Below, piece by piece: positions 9,483 through 19,106 of a stretch of DNA of 64,000 nt. The notes below the pieces were generated by a model, which worked only from the letters and a program-made list of their open reading frames with translations, searched no databases and was not told where the DNA came from. Source of the stretch: Haloferax litoreum (GTDB taxonomy: Archaea > Halobacteriota > Halobacteria > Halobacteriales > Haloferacaceae); contig NZ_WKJO01000001.1 in assembly GCF_009674605.1 (NCBI RefSeq), positions 992,001 to 1,056,000 of the forward strand. Direction: 5' to 3'. The position numbers were made by a program, and so were the translations under genes. Position 1 is the first letter of the stretch. Every line of letters starts with the position of its first letter.

Positions 9483-10061
9483 ATGGATTACGAGCTCGCC
9501 ATCGAAGAGACGCCCGAGACGATTTCGGGCGGGACAGGTATCTTGCTTCTTCACCCGAGTATCGGCGAGACTGACCGCATCGACACTGACTTCTTCAAAG
9601 TCGACACCGACAACTTCCTCGTCGTCTCGACGCGGACCACCGCACGAGAAGTCGAACAGAAGTTAGAGCACTACGAAGTCGACGAGTCCCGTGCGACCAT
9701 CCTCGACACGCTCTCTATCGAACGCGGGTACTCTCGACGAAGCGGTGAGAACATCTACTACGTCGCCGCCCCGGACGACTTAGACGCCATCGTAGAGAAG
9801 ACACGACAGTTCCTCGAACGCCACGACGGGAAACTCCGTCTGAGTGTCGATTCGGTGACCGAGATGGCTTACTACGCCGACGTGGACCGCGCGTTCGAGG
9901 CCACCAAGCGCATTCTGGCTCTTCTCGACGAATACGATGCAGTCGGTCTCTTCCACCTCTCGAAAGAGGTCCACGACGAGGAGACACTCCAGCGGTTCCG
10001 CGACCTGTTCGACGGTGTCGTCGACCTCCACGAAGACGGAACGGTCACGACCGAGTTCTAA
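9483..10061 (+). CDS. degenerate RecA-superfamily (KaiC/RAD55-like) protein, no P-loop
   Basis: About 192 residues. The pattern (GTGILLLHPSIGETDRIDTDFF, then NFLVVSTRTTAREVEQKL, ILDTLSIERGY, YYVAAPDDL, RLSVDSVTEMAYYADVDRAFE) follows the strand order of RAD55/KaiC-like ATPases, but the position of the Walker A reads LHPSIGETD with no GKT/S, so it should not hydrolyse ATP. Comparable P-loop-less paralogues are common in haloarchaea and of unknown role. ATG at 9483 preferred over TTG at 9477. Confidence 0.65.
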   Translation: MDYELAIEETPETISGGTGILLLHPSIGETDRIDTDFFKVDTDNFLVVSTRTTAREVEQKLEHYEVDESRATILDTLSIERGYSRRSGENIYYVAAPDDLDAIVEKTRQFLERHDGKLRLSVDSVTEMAYYADVDRAFEATKRILALLDEYDAVGLFHLSKEVHDEETLQRFRDLFDGVVDLHEDGTVTTEF

Positions 10062-10121
10062 CGCACAGACACCGGGACGACACTCTTTCAGCGGTGTGTA
10101 ACACAGCGTTCTGACCGAGTC

Positions 10122-10934
10122 TTAGTCGCTCGAATCGGGGTCGTCGCCAGTGTCGGCTAACTGTTCGAACGTCTTTTCGGCCCACCGGACCGCGTAGGTC
10201 GGCCCGTGGTCTACGTAGGCGGCCGTATCCAACGCTGCGAACGGCGCAGGAAGGTCGCGGCCGTGTTTGATAGCCGAACAGGCGAACTCGGTCGCCTCGG
10301 CGAACGACAGTCGGCCCGTGGCCACGAGTCGTGGGAGGTTCGCGAGTCTGTCGTCGAGTCGTTCACCCGCGTCGACCCACGCGTCGTACAGTCGGTCGTG
10401 ACGACCGTCCCACGAGGAGAACGCCTCGCGCGTGTGGAGGCCGACCCACCCCTCGTAGAGGGCGGCGGCGACCTGATACACGTCGTTCGGGCCGAGTGGC
10501 ACCGCGTCCGCGAGGTCACGATACTGCTCGCCGAAGAACGGCAGGAAGTGTTCGGGTACGTCGTCCGTCCCGGCCTGTACGAGTGCCTCGGCGATGAGGA
10601 AGTCCAGAAAGTCCTCCGGCGTCCCCTTCGCGCGGTACTTCACGAGGACGGTCGGTGGCGTGGTCTGTCGAGTCCACGTGACGGTTCCGTCGCCGGGCAT
10701 GCCGATAGTGAAGTCCGACGAGGCGTACCGTCGCAGGGCTTGCGGCGCATCTGCTGGTAGCCACTCTTGGGGGTACGCCGCCGGCGAGAGTGACTCGACG
10801 ACGAGGCCGAGATTCTCGGCGGCCTCCGGGGGGATAGTGTCGAAGTCCCCGGCCACGTCCACCACGAGTGCGTCTGGTGCGTACTCGTCGCGAATCGATT
10901 CGAGGTCCGACGGCAGCGTGCGCGTCTCGAACAT
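10122..10934 (-). CDS. haloarchaeal hypothetical protein
   Basis: About 270 residues, soluble and acidic, mostly helical in appearance in the C-terminal half (WVGLHTREAFSSWDGRHDRLYDAWVDAGERLDDRL). No catalytic motif seen. Its ATG lies 4 bases after the stop of a 28-residue membrane peptide, so the two are translationally linked. Converges with the RAD55-like gene. Confidence 0.7.
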   Translation of the reverse strand: MFETRTLPSDLESIRDEYAPDALVVDVAGDFDTIPPEAAENLGLVVESLSPAAYPQEWLPADAPQALRRYASSDFTIGMPGDGTVTWTRQTTPPTVLVKYRAKGTPEDFLDFLIAEALVQAGTDDVPEHFLPFFGEQYRDLADAVPLGPNDVYQVAAALYEGWVGLHTREAFSSWDGRHDRLYDAWVDAGERLDDRLANLPRLVATGRLSFAEATEFACSAIKHGRDLPAPFAALDTAAYVDHGPTYAVRWAEKTFEQLADTGDDPDSSD

Positions 10935-10938
10935 CTCC

Positions 10939-11025
10939 TCAGGCGAGGCTCATACCGACGAACACGACGGCCAGGAGGGCCGACACGCCGATGGTACCGA
11001 GCACGATTTTCGTCGCTTGGCTCAT
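10939..11025 (-). CDS. 28-residue single-helix membrane peptide
   Basis: MSQATKIVLGTIGVSALLAV followed by VFVGMSLA: one transmembrane helix and nothing else. Supported by good codon usage and by the 4-base gap to the 270-residue gene that follows it. I do not recognise it, but single-helix micro-proteins heading haloarchaeal operons are common. Confidence 0.6.
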   Translation of the reverse strand: MSQATKIVLGTIGVSALLAVVFVGMSLA

Positions 11026-11082
11026 AGTGGCACGGTTACTGCCCCCTGCGCTTAAACCCTTACAGTCTGTCGTCGGGCGAAT

Positions 11083-11102
11083 CTCCAGTCGAAACGAAGG
11101 GG
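11083..11102 (+). repeat. ORB-like element outside the origin
   Basis: Matches the best origin copy (24749-24768) at 16 of 20 positions, with the 12-base half GAAACGAAGGGG perfect. It lies in the intergene between the small membrane peptide and the 3' end of the ferredoxin gene, 12.6 kb from the origin core. Confidence 0.5.
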
Positions 11103-11176
11103 TTCGGGGACAGTCACCACGGACATCTCTCTCACAGTTCAGCGGTCTCACAAGAGAATGCGCCCGGCCGGCGTCG

Positions 11177-11422
11177 TCAGGGGACGAGTTGCTCGCCGTC
11201 GTCGTCGACGATGCGGATGGCTTCGACGGGACAGACGCGGGCGGCGAACTTCGCGTCGAACTCGGCGTCTTCGGGAATCTCGCGGACGAACACGCCGTCG
11301 TCGGTCTCTTCTGCGCCGTCGAGGTCGGCCTTCCCGTCGTCGAGGTTCTTCTGGAACGCGTCCCACTCGTCGACACACTGGAAGATACCGATGCAGGTGT
11401 CACGGTCGTACTCGACTCTCAT
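11177..11422 (-). CDS. 3Fe-4S-type ferredoxin
   Basis: About 81 residues, MRVEYDRDTCIGIFQC. Cysteines at about 10 and 16 (spacing CxxxxxC, the middle Cys of a usual CxxCxxC being replaced by Ile/Gly) and a third in VCPVEAIRI near residue 64 leave three ligands, which fits a 3Fe-4S cluster or a 4Fe-4S cluster with a non-Cys ligand. Single-cluster electron carrier of the Fer4_13-like kind. The redox partner is unknown; divergent from hel308. Confidence 0.85.
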   Translation of the reverse strand: MRVEYDRDTCIGIFQCVDEWDAFQKNLDDGKADLDGAEETDDGVFVREIPEDAEFDAKFAARVCPVEAIRIVDDDGEQLVP

Positions 11423-11467
11423 ATCGCCACCTTCCGCCGGGCCGTACATAGCCCTGCCGACCCGATG

Positions 11468-11475
11468 GCTTAAAC
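11468..11475 (+). promoter_or_regulatory. TATA-like box of hel308
   Basis: The sequence GCTTAAAC lies 26-33 bases upstream of the hel308 ATG in the short divergent intergene shared with the ferredoxin gene, consistent with a leaderless transcript. Confidence 0.45.
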
Positions 11476-11500
11476 CGAAGGACGGCCCAACTGGGATGCA

Positions 11501-13936
11501 ATGCGAACAGCGGACCTGACGGGCCTGCCAGCGGGTGTTTCCGAGGCCCTCCACGACGAGGGCATCGAGGAACTGTACCCGCCGCAGGCCGAGGCCGTCG
11601 AGGCCGGCCTGACCGACGGCGAGAGCCTCGTCGCCGCCGTCCCGACGGCGAGCGGAAAGACACTCATCGCCGAACTCGCGATGCTGTCGAGCGTCGCTCG
11701 CGGCGGGAAGGCACTCTACATCGTCCCGCTCAGAGCGCTCGCTTCGGAGAAGAAAGCCGAGTTCGAACGCTGGGAGGAGTACGGCATCGACGTGGGCGTC
11801 TCGACGGGGAACTACGAGTCCAGCGGCGAGTGGTTGTCGTCGCGCGATATCATCGTCGCCACCTCGGAGAAGGTGGACTCCCTCGTCCGCAACAACGCGG
11901 CGTGGATGGACCAGTTGACGTGCGTCGTCTCCGACGAAGTCCACCTCGTCAACGACCGAAACCGCGGGCCGACGCTCGAAGTGACGCTGGCGAAACTCCG
12001 CCGACTCAACCCGAGTCTACAGGTCGTCGCGCTCTCTGCCACCGTCGGCAACGCGGGCGAAGTCGCCGACTGGTTGGACGCCTCGCTCGTCCAGTCCGAC
12101 TGGCGACCAATCGACCTCAAGATGGGCGTCCACTACGGGAACGCCATCAACTTCGACGACGGGAGTCAGCGAGAGGTACCGGTCGGCCGCGGCGACAGAC
12201 AGACGCCTGCACTCGTCGCCGACGCCCTCGACGGCGACGACGCCGACGACCAGGGGTCGTCGCTCGTCTTCGTCAACTCGCGGCGAAACGCCGAGTCCGC
12301 GGCGCGGCGGATGGCCGACGTGACAGAACAGTACATTACGGGCGACGAACGAGGCGAACTCGCTGAACTCGCCGCCGAGATACGCGACATCTCGGACACC
12401 GAAACGTCGGAAGACCTCGCAACAGTGGTCGCCAAGGGTGCGGCGTTCCACCACGCTGGTCTCGCGTCTGAACACCGAACACTGGTCGAAGACGCGTTCC
12501 GCGACAGACTCATCAAGTGCATCTGCGCGACGCCGACACTCGCCGCTGGCGTCAACACTCCGAGTCGCCGCGTCGTCGTCCGCGACTGGCAACGCTACGA
12601 CGGCGACTACGGCGGCATGAAACCCCTCGACGTGCTCGAAGTCCATCAGATGATGGGCCGCGCCGGTCGCCCCGGACTCGACCCCTACGGCGAAGCAGTC
12701 CTCCTCGCCAGAGACGCCGACTCGCGGGACGAACTGTTCGAGCGATACATCTGGGCTGACGCGGAAGACGTGCACTCGAAACTCGCCGCCGAACCCGCCC
12801 TTCGGACGCACCTACTCGCGACCATCGCGTCCGGGTTCGCCCACACCCGCGAGGGACTCCTCGACTTCCTCGACCAGACGCTCTACGCGACGCAGACCGA
12901 CGACCCAGCGCGGTTAGAACAGGTGACAGACCGCGTCCTCGACTACCTCGAAATCAACGGATTCATCGAATTCGAAGACGAGACGATTCGGGCGACGCCG
13001 GTCGGCCACACTGTCTCGCGCCTCTACCTCGACCCGATGAGCGCCGCTGAGATTATCGACGGCCTCGAATGGGCGGCGAAGCACCGGTCCGAGAAGCTTC
13101 GCGCACTCGACGGCGAGACGAAGCCGGAATCAACGCGAGAATCCGACACGAGCGGCGGATTCCAGCGAGCGAGCGAGATGGTCACCGCCGGCGGAGACGG
13201 CGAGAACGGGTCGGACGACGAGTTCGAGTCTGACCGCACGTACCCGACGCCGCTCGGTCTCTACCACCTCGTCTGCCGGACACCGGACATGTACCAACTC
13301 TACCTGAAGTCCGGTGACCGAGAGACGTACACCGAACTGTGCTACGAGCGTGAACCCGAGTTCCTCGGCCGCGTCCCGTCGGAGTACGAGGACGTCGCCT
13401 TCGAAGACTGGCTTTCGGCGCTCAAGACGGCGCGACTCCTCGAAGACTGGGTCAGCGAGACCGACGAAGACAGAATCACGGAGCGCTACGGCGTCGGCCC
13501 CGGCGACATTCGTGGGAAAGTCGAGACGGCGGAGTGGTTGCTCGGTGCCGCTGAACGCCTCGCCAGCGAACTCGACCTCGACGCCGTCTACGCGGTTCGT
13601 GAGGCCAAGAAACGCGTCGAGTACGGTGTCCGCGAAGAACTGCTCGACCTCGCTGGGGTCCGCGGCGTCGGCCGAAAGCGTGCCCGGCGACTGTTCGAAG
13701 CAGGTGTCGAGACGCGTGCCGACCTCAGAGAGGCGGACAAGTCGCGCATCCTCGCCGCACTCCGCGGGCGACGAAAAACAGCCGAGAACATCCTCGAAGC
13801 GGCGGGTCGGAAGGACCCCTCGATGGACGACGTCGACGAGTCGGACGCGCCGGACGACGCCGTCCCCGACGACACTGGGTTCGAAACGGCGAAAGACCGG
13901 GCCGACCAACAGGCCAGTCTGGGTGATTTCGAATGA
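11501..13936 (+). CDS. hel308: ATP-dependent DNA helicase Hel308
   Basis: About 811 residues. Superfamily 2 helicase: N-terminal Q-motif region (LYPPQAEAV), Walker A PTASGKT (48-54), DEVH box (145-148), SAT motif, helicase-C motif VI ([12 protein letters not shown]), winged helix, ratchet domain, and a C-terminal helix-hairpin-helix ([23 protein letters not shown]). Hel308 unwinds lagging-strand and branched DNA at stalled forks with 3'-5' polarity. An acidic insert of about 40 residues ([17 protein letters not shown] region) separates winged helix from ratchet. Its stop overlaps cgi121 by 4 bp. Confidence 0.95.
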   Translation: MRTADLTGLPAGVSEALHDEGIEELYPPQAEAVEAGLTDGESLVAAVPTASGKTLIAELAMLSSVARGGKALYIVPLRALASEKKAEFERWEEYGIDVGVSTGNYESSGEWLSSRDIIVATSEKVDSLVRNNAAWMDQLTCVVSDEVHLVNDRNRGPTLEVTLAKLRRLNPSLQVVALSATVGNAGEVADWLDASLVQSDWRPIDLKMGVHYGNAINFDDGSQREVPVGRGDRQTPALVADALDGDDADDQGSSLVFVNSRRNAESAARRMADVTEQYITGDERGELAELAAEIRDISDTETSEDLATVVAKGAAFHHAGLASEHRTLVEDAFRDRLIKCICATPTLAAGVNTPSRRVVVRDWQRYDGDYGGMKPLDVLEVHQMMGRAGRPGLDPYGEAVLLARDADSRDELFERYIWADAEDVHSKLAAEPALRTHLLATIASGFAHTREGLLDFLDQTLYATQTDDPARLEQVTDRVLDYLEINGFIEFEDETIRATPVGHTVSRLYLDPMSAAEIIDGLEWAAKHRSEKLRALDGETKPESTRESDTSGGFQRASEMVTAGGDGENGSDDEFESDRTYPTPLGLYHLVCRTPDMYQLYLKSGDRETYTELCYEREPEFLGRVPSEYEDVAFEDWLSALKTARLLEDWVSETDEDRITERYGVGPGDIRGKVETAEWLLGAAERLASELDLDAVYAVREAKKRVEYGVREELLDLAGVRGVGRKRARRLFEAGVETRADLREADKSRILAALRGRRKTAENILEAAGRKDPSMDDVDESDAPDDAVPDDTGFETAKDRADQQASLGDFE

Positions 13937-14427
13937 GAGTCCTCGAAGCAGAAGCGACCGTCTCGGACCTCGACGCGTTCATCGCCACGGTCGGCGAGAT
14001 ATCCGACGAGACGGGCGCGACGATTCAGGCGTTCGACGCTCGGTTCGTCGTCGGCCGCGGCCACCTCGAACGGGCGGTCGAACTCGCCGACCGCGCCATC
14101 GCCCGTGGGAACGAAATCGCACGGGACCGTGCCGTCGAGTTCATCCTCTACGCCAGCGGTCGCCGGCAAATCAACCGCGCGTTCGAGATGGGCGTCTCCG
14201 AGGGGACACACCCCGTCGTGATTGTCGTCGACGGCGGCGACGAGACGGACGCAGAGACGGCGCTCTTCGACCGTCTGGACCTCGAACGGATGGGGACGCT
14301 CGACGACTACGACCGAGAACTCGTCTGCGACTTCTTCGACATCGGCGACGCCGAACTCGCCGCCGCAGACGACGACATCCCAGCACTCGTCACCGAACGT
14401 GTTGCGCTCCTCACCGTGGACCGCTGA
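13933..14427 (+). CDS. cgi121: KEOPS complex subunit Cgi121
   Basis: About 164 residues; the sequence ([59 protein letters not shown]) is typical of archaeal Cgi121, the KEOPS subunit that recruits tRNA for N6-threonylcarbamoyladenosine at position 37. ATGA overlap with hel308, an arrangement widespread in euryarchaea and the reason for choosing this start. Cytoplasmic; partners Bud32/Kae1 are not in this window. Confidence 0.92.
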   Translation: MRVLEAEATVSDLDAFIATVGEISDETGATIQAFDARFVVGRGHLERAVELADRAIARGNEIARDRAVEFILYASGRRQINRAFEMGVSEGTHPVVIVVDGGDETDAETALFDRLDLERMGTLDDYDRELVCDFFDIGDAELAAADDDIPALVTERVALLTVDR

Positions 14428-14516
14428 GGCGCTGGGAGAGGTCTTTTCGGATTAGAATCGACCGCAGTCGTGCGATTATTCCACACGAAATGAACCCCTT
14501 CAGATTCTGAAAGGTA

Positions 14517-14536
14517 CCCCTTTGTTTCAAGTGGAG
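14517..14536 (-). repeat. ORB-like element beside tRNA-Gln
   Basis: Matches origin ORB 24749-24768 at 17 of 20 positions on the minus strand. A degenerate partner in the opposite sense lies at 14479-14498: its first 14 bases match the origin copy at 24400-24419 (minus strand). Both are in the intergene after cgi121, about 9 kb from the origin core. Confidence 0.55.
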
Positions 14537-14583
14537 ACGAGGGGGCGACGGGTCGCCCTGTCAGGTGTAAAACACAGAGAAGT

Positions 14584-14655
14584 AGTCCCACCAGGATTCG
14601 AACCTGGGTCGTTGCCCCCAGAAGGCAACAGGATTGGCCACTACCCCATGGGACT
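14584..14655 (-). tRNA. tRNA-Gln (anticodon CTG)
   Basis: 72 nt. Acceptor AGTCCCA pairs with TGGGACT; T arm CCAGG-TTCGAAT-CCTGG is canonical; anticodon stem TTGCC/GGCAA encloses loop TTCTGGG, giving anticodon CTG. The 4-base variable loop and a 13-22 mismatch in the D arm fit glutamine/glutamate tRNAs. CCA is not encoded. Reading the loop as TCT or TTC breaks the anticodon stem. A box A-like AT stretch lies 25-35 bp upstream. Confidence 0.95.
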
Positions 14656-14679
14656 TCGCATCACTTCGTACTTCACGAG

Positions 14680-14690
14680 TATTTGTAAAC
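14680..14690 (-). promoter_or_regulatory. box A-like promoter of tRNA-Gln
   Basis: On the minus strand GTTTACAAATA lies about 25-35 bp upstream of the mature tRNA 5' end, the normal distance for an archaeal TATA element. Confidence 0.5.
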
Positions 14691-14787
14691 GTTGCGTGTC
14701 GGGGTTTCAGTGCCAATTGTTCGCACACGGTCGGATAGACGTGCATAAACCGCCACCTATTTGCCCTCGTTCTATCCATTGTCGTGT

Positions 14788-15360
14788 ATGTACGTCGGAC
14801 GATTCGTCGTCGTCGGTCCCGGAATCGGTGCCTACCGCGTCTCCTCTCGGTCCTTCCCGAATCGACAGGTCGTCGAACGGGACGGGACCCTGACCGTCGG
14901 GCCGACGCCCGACGCCCCGGAGACTGACAACCCCTACATCGCCTACAACTGTGTCCGCGAGGGCGGCGACTACGTCGTCGTCGGCAACGGGTCGCAGGTC
15001 GACCCCATCGCGGAGAAACTCGACATGGGCTACACGCCCCGTGACGCCCTCGCGGAGATTCTCCTCGCACTCGACTACGAGAAAGACGACTACAACACGC
15101 CGCGCATCGCCGGCGTCGTCGGCGCAGACGAAGCCTACATCGGCATCGTCCGCAAGGACGCCCTCGTCGTCGAGGAAGTCGACGAACCCACTCTCGTCGC
15201 AACCTACGAAGAAGACGACCCCCGAGCGTTCGACCTGACCGCAGAGAGTGCCGCGGACGCCGCCCGCGAACTCTACGACCACGAGTTCGAACACGCCGTC
15301 TGTGCCGCCGCGGCAACCGTCAGTGACTCGGTGGAAACCGCCTACTACAACGGCGAGTAA
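14788..15360 (+). CDS. purO: IMP cyclohydrolase, archaeal PurO type
   Basis: About 190 residues, [26 protein letters not shown], matching archaeal PurO, which closes FAICAR to IMP in the last step of purine synthesis. Family landmarks include [11 protein letters not shown] near the N-terminus, NPYIAYNC, and the [28 protein letters not shown] segment. Start is the first ATG of the conserved MYVGRF; length equals the family's. Cytoplasmic. No other pur gene is adjacent. Confidence 0.93.
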   Translation: MYVGRFVVVGPGIGAYRVSSRSFPNRQVVERDGTLTVGPTPDAPETDNPYIAYNCVREGGDYVVVGNGSQVDPIAEKLDMGYTPRDALAEILLALDYEKDDYNTPRIAGVVGADEAYIGIVRKDALVVEEVDEPTLVATYEEDDPRAFDLTAESAADAARELYDHEFEHAVCAAAATVSDSVETAYYNGE

Positions 15361-15429
15361 GAGAGACAGCCAACGACCGGCTTCCAGCCCGGCCACCAAC
15401 TTTTCACTCACGCGACCGTACTCTTAGCC

Positions 15430-16089
15430 ATGCGTCTGGGCGTCATTTCGGACGTGCACGGGAACCAGCCAGCACTCGACGCTGTTCTGTCGGACATGCC
15501 ACGCGTCGAGTACGTCGTCTGTGCCGGCGACGTGGTCGGATACAATCCGTGGCCCGACGAGTGTGTAACCGAACTCGCGGAGCGTTCGGTCCCGACCGTC
15601 TCGGGGAATCACGACCGAGCGGTGACCGCCGGGACCGGCTTTCGGTTCAACAGTCTCGCCGCCGCAGGCGTCGACTTCGCCCGGGACGAACTCTCCCCAG
15701 AGTCACTCGACTGGTTGACGTCGCTGCCGAAGACACGGACTGTCGCCGATGGGCACGTCAAACTCGTTCACGGCCACCCCGAGGACCCCGACCGCTACAC
15801 GTACCCTGACGATTTCTCGCCAAGTCTCCTCTCGGGTGAAGACCTCCTCGTCATGGGCCACACCCACGTCCAAGACCACGCCGTCTACGACGACGGTATC
15901 GTCCTCAACCCGGGGAGCGTCGGCCAACCTCGCGACGGCGACCCGCGGGCGGCCTACACCGTCGTCGACCTCGACGCGATGTCCGTGGACGAACACCGCG
16001 TCGGGTACGATGTCGACCGTGTGGCCGAACGCGTCACCGAGGTCGGCCTGCCGGAACGAATCGCCACTCGTCTCTACGAAGGGCGGTAG
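15430..16089 (+). CDS. metallophosphoesterase, YfcE/MJ0936 type
   Basis: About 219 residues with the calcineurin-like metal-binding motifs in order: SDVHGN (about 7-12), AGDVVGY (about 36-42), GNHDRA (about 59-64), HGHPED, and GHTHVQ. These coordinate two metals for hydrolysis of phosphodiester or phosphomonoester bonds. The substrate is unknown; relatives cut cyclic-nucleotide-like phosphodiesters in vitro. Follows purO by 69 bp on the same strand. Confidence 0.88.
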   Translation: MRLGVISDVHGNQPALDAVLSDMPRVEYVVCAGDVVGYNPWPDECVTELAERSVPTVSGNHDRAVTAGTGFRFNSLAAAGVDFARDELSPESLDWLTSLPKTRTVADGHVKLVHGHPEDPDRYTYPDDFSPSLLSGEDLLVMGHTHVQDHAVYDDGIVLNPGSVGQPRDGDPRAAYTVVDLDAMSVDEHRVGYDVDRVAERVTEVGLPERIATRLYEGR

Positions 16090-16122
16090 AGCGCAAAAGA
16101 AAGCGGACTGCCGTCTCTCGAC

Positions 16123-17469
16123 TCAGTTCGAGACGGGTTCGAGTCTCGCCGAGAAGTGCCGGAGTTCCTTCATCGGCGGTTCCTCGACGATTTCGAGGCC
16201 GCGGTACTCTTCGGCCGTCTCCATGACCGTCGCCGCCGTCTCGGCGATGTGTTCGAGGTGTTCGTAACTGTAGGTTCGCCGCGGAAGCGCCAGACGGACG
16301 AGGTCCGGGCGGTCGGTGCCGGGGAACGCGAACCCACCGAGTTCGACGCCGCGGACGCCGCCTTCACGGTAGAGCGCACAGACGAGTTCCTGCCCGGGGT
16401 ACTGGTCTTTCGGGATGTGCGGGAATATCTCGCCGGCGTCGAGGTAGACAGCGTGGCCACCCGTCGGAAGGTAGACAGGGACGCCTTCCTCGGAGAGCAA
16501 GTCGCCGAGTTCGGCCACTTGTTCGACTCGGTCGCTGACGTACGGCGGCGAGACTGCTTCGCGCAGGCCGACGGCCATCGCCTCGATGTCGCGACCCGAG
16601 AGACCACCGTAGGTGGGGAACCCTTCGAAGAGAATCGCGCGCTGTTTGGCGTGCTCGAAGGTGGTCTCGTCGCGCATCGCAGTGAACCCGCCGATGTTGA
16701 CGAGGGCGTCTTTCTTCCCGGACATGGTGATTGCGTCGGCGTGGGCGAACTGTTCGCGGGCGATTTCTGCGACCGACTGGTCTTCGTAGCCCGCTTCGTG
16801 TTCCTTGATGAAGTGGGCGTTCTCGGCGAACCGGCAGGCGTCGATGACGAACAGTGCATCGATGTCACGGGCGAACTCGGCGACGGCGCGGATGTTCGCC
16901 ATCGAGACGGGTTGGCCGGCGACGGAGTTGTTCGTAATCGTCTGGACGACGACCGGAATCGCGTCTTCGCCGACTTCCTCGACGAGGGCGTACCCCGCGT
17001 CGATGTCGAAGTTCCCCTTGAACTTCTCGTTCGAGTTGGGGTCACGGGCGGCAGGCGACGGGCAATCGACGGGTTCGGCACCCTGATTGACGACGTGTGC
17101 CCGCGTCGTGTCGAAGTGCGAGTTGTTCGGCACCACGTCGCCTTCTTCGAGAAGGACGCCGTAGAGGACGTTCTCGGCACCACGGCCCTGATGCGTCGGG
17201 ATGACGTACTCGAATCCCATCACGTCGCGGACGGACTCGGCGAGTCGGGCGAACGATTCGCTCCCGGCGTACGCTTCGTCGCCGCGAATCATGGCGGCCC
17301 ACTGCTCGGCCGACATGGTTCCCGTCCCAGAATCAGTGAGTAAGTCGATGTAGACGTCGCGAGCGTCGAGATTGAATACGTTGTACCCTGCCCGTTCGAG
17401 GGCGGCCTCTCGTTCCTCGCGAGAGGGAAGTTCGATGGGTTCGACCATCTTTGCTTTGTACGAGCGCAT
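16123..17469 (-). CDS. tnaA: tryptophanase / tyrosine phenol-lyase family, PLP-dependent
   Basis: About 448 residues. YIDLLTDSGTGTMSAEQWAAMIRGDEAYAGS near the N-terminus is diagnostic of the TnaA/Tpl beta-eliminating lyases; the PLP lysine lies in ITMSGKKDALVNIGG. TnaA yields indole, pyruvate and ammonia from tryptophan; Tpl does the same for tyrosine, and the sequence alone does not fully separate them. Start MRSYKAKMVEPIEL is chosen because it aligns with the RIRVIEPVK region of bacterial TnaA. About 0.27 kb separates it from the neighbouring lysC stop. Confidence 0.88.
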   Translation of the reverse strand: MRSYKAKMVEPIELPSREEREAALERAGYNVFNLDARDVYIDLLTDSGTGTMSAEQWAAMIRGDEAYAGSESFARLAESVRDVMGFEYVIPTHQGRGAENVLYGVLLEEGDVVPNNSHFDTTRAHVVNQGAEPVDCPSPAARDPNSNEKFKGNFDIDAGYALVEEVGEDAIPVVVQTITNNSVAGQPVSMANIRAVAEFARDIDALFVIDACRFAENAHFIKEHEAGYEDQSVAEIAREQFAHADAITMSGKKDALVNIGGFTAMRDETTFEHAKQRAILFEGFPTYGGLSGRDIEAMAVGLREAVSPPYVSDRVEQVAELGDLLSEEGVPVYLPTGGHAVYLDAGEIFPHIPKDQYPGQELVCALYREGGVRGVELGGFAFPGTDRPDLVRLALPRRTYSYEHLEHIAETAATVMETAEEYRGLEIVEEPPMKELRHFSARLEPVSN

Positions 17470-17742
17470 ACCCCGACACACGCCTGCGAATGTGAAGAAT
17501 CGTATAGGCGGAAAAGCGAGGGACGGAGCGCGTTTCTCGGCGTTCGTGGACGAGAGTGTACATCGGTGTGGGCGCCGCTGTGAGCGTCGTTTGCCACCCG
17601 GAGAATGCGCGCAAACACCCCCAACTATCACTCACTCCGTGGCCGCGTCGCTACGGTCGAACTGCCGCCAAACGGAACCCGGGAGGGAACCACGGGTCGA
17701 ACGTCCAGACGGACGCGCCGTGGACGGTACAGAACTGCTGCG

Positions 17743-18921
17743 TTAGAATTCCTGCTGGATGATTTTGAGTGTGTCTTCGCGGTCGTCCCACGCGACGAAG
17801 ACAGCGACGGACGTCGCAGACGTGATGACGTCGTGGATGTTGATGCCGGCGTCGGCAATCGGTTGGACGATGTCGAGGATGACACCCGGTCGGTTCGGCA
17901 GTTCGCCGCCCGTGACGCGGATGACGGCGATGTCGTCTTCGACGGTGACCGACGAGAGTGCGTCGTCGGAGACGACCCGGTCGTGCAGGACTGCCTCGGC
18001 CTGATTGGCGTCGTCTTCGAGGACGTAGAACGTGATGGAGTCCATCCCGGAGGCGACCGAATCGACGTTGATTTCCTCGTCGCGGAGGGCGACAGAGAGG
18101 TCTGCGAGGATTCCCGGCCGGTTGCGAATCGCCCGGCCCGCGACGGTGAGACACGCCAGCGGTTCTTCCTGCATGTCGATGAGGTTGTGGAACTCGCCTT
18201 CGATGAGCGTTCCGCCGGTGAGTAGGTCACCGTGTTGGTAGTGGACGACGCGAACGTCGAGTGCTTCGTCCTTGTAGGAGAGCGCAGAGGGTGCGACGAC
18301 TTCGGCACCGCGGAACGAGAGGTTCCGGAGTTCGTCGACGGTGATGCGGCCGACGTTCCGCGCGCCCTCGACGACGCGCGGGTCGCCGGTCATGACGCCT
18401 TCGACGTCGGTCACGATGACGACTTCGTCGGCGTCCATGTACTTCCCGAGCATGACGGCGGTGGTGTCGGACCCGCCACGACCGAGCGTCGTAATCTCGC
18501 CGGCGTGGTTCTGTGCGAGGAACCCCGTGATGACCGGGACGACGCCGTCTAACTCCTCGGCGAGTTTGGCGGCGCGTCGCTGGGTCTCTTCGACGTCGAC
18601 TTCGCCGAGGTCGTTCGTGATGACCGGCCAGTCGTCGGCACCGGGTTCGACGAACAGGGCGTCGACTCCACGGGAAGCGAGGGCCGCCTTCAGCATCCGA
18701 ACACTCGTCCGTTCGCCCATCGAGACGATTTCGGCCCGGTCCCTATCGTCTGCGTCGAACTGAATCTCGTCGAGCAAGTCGTCGGTCGTCGACCCCATCG
18801 CGGAGGCGACGACGGCGATTTCGTGGCCCTTCTCCACGGCCGCCGCGATGGAATCTGCGGCGCGGTTGATGCGGTCACCGCTCCCGAGCGAGGTGCCGCC
18901 GAACTTTGCGACTACGCGCAT
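17743..18921 (-). CDS. lysC: aspartate kinase
   Basis: About 392 residues. Amino-acid-kinase domain opening with VVAKFGGTSLGSGDRI, the phosphate-binding TTLGRGGSDTTAVML, and VVIVTDVEGVMTGDPR; two C-terminal ACT domains (about 250-390) for feedback control. Phosphorylates aspartate, the first step toward lysine, threonine, methionine and homoserine. The homoserine-to-methionine genes metX/metY are 24 kb away in this window. Monofunctional length, with no fused homoserine dehydrogenase. Confidence 0.95.
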   Translation of the reverse strand: MRVVAKFGGTSLGSGDRINRAADSIAAAVEKGHEIAVVASAMGSTTDDLLDEIQFDADDRDRAEIVSMGERTSVRMLKAALASRGVDALFVEPGADDWPVITNDLGEVDVEETQRRAAKLAEELDGVVPVITGFLAQNHAGEITTLGRGGSDTTAVMLGKYMDADEVVIVTDVEGVMTGDPRVVEGARNVGRITVDELRNLSFRGAEVVAPSALSYKDEALDVRVVHYQHGDLLTGGTLIEGEFHNLIDMQEEPLACLTVAGRAIRNRPGILADLSVALRDEEINVDSVASGMDSITFYVLEDDANQAEAVLHDRVVSDDALSSVTVEDDIAVIRVTGGELPNRPGVILDIVQPIADAGINIHDVITSATSVAVFVAWDDREDTLKIIQQEF

Positions 18922-19106
18922 CGTTCCTCCGAATCGTGGTGCTTCGACGCTTGGTGCTCAATCATGCGAGGGGCTAACGCGGGGGGACGTATAACTATGT
19001 CCTCTTTTTCAACCGTTGCCGACATCCCGAAATCCGGTGGCGAGAGGGCCCTTATCCACCGTCTCTCGGTACGGAGGTTTATGAACGAAGGAGCGGAACG
19101 TTCACT

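Noticed and set aside
14584-14655. Alternative anticodons TCT (Arg) or TTC (Glu) for the tRNA
   Set aside because: Shifting the loop by one or more bases destroys the TTGCC/GGCAA anticodon stem.
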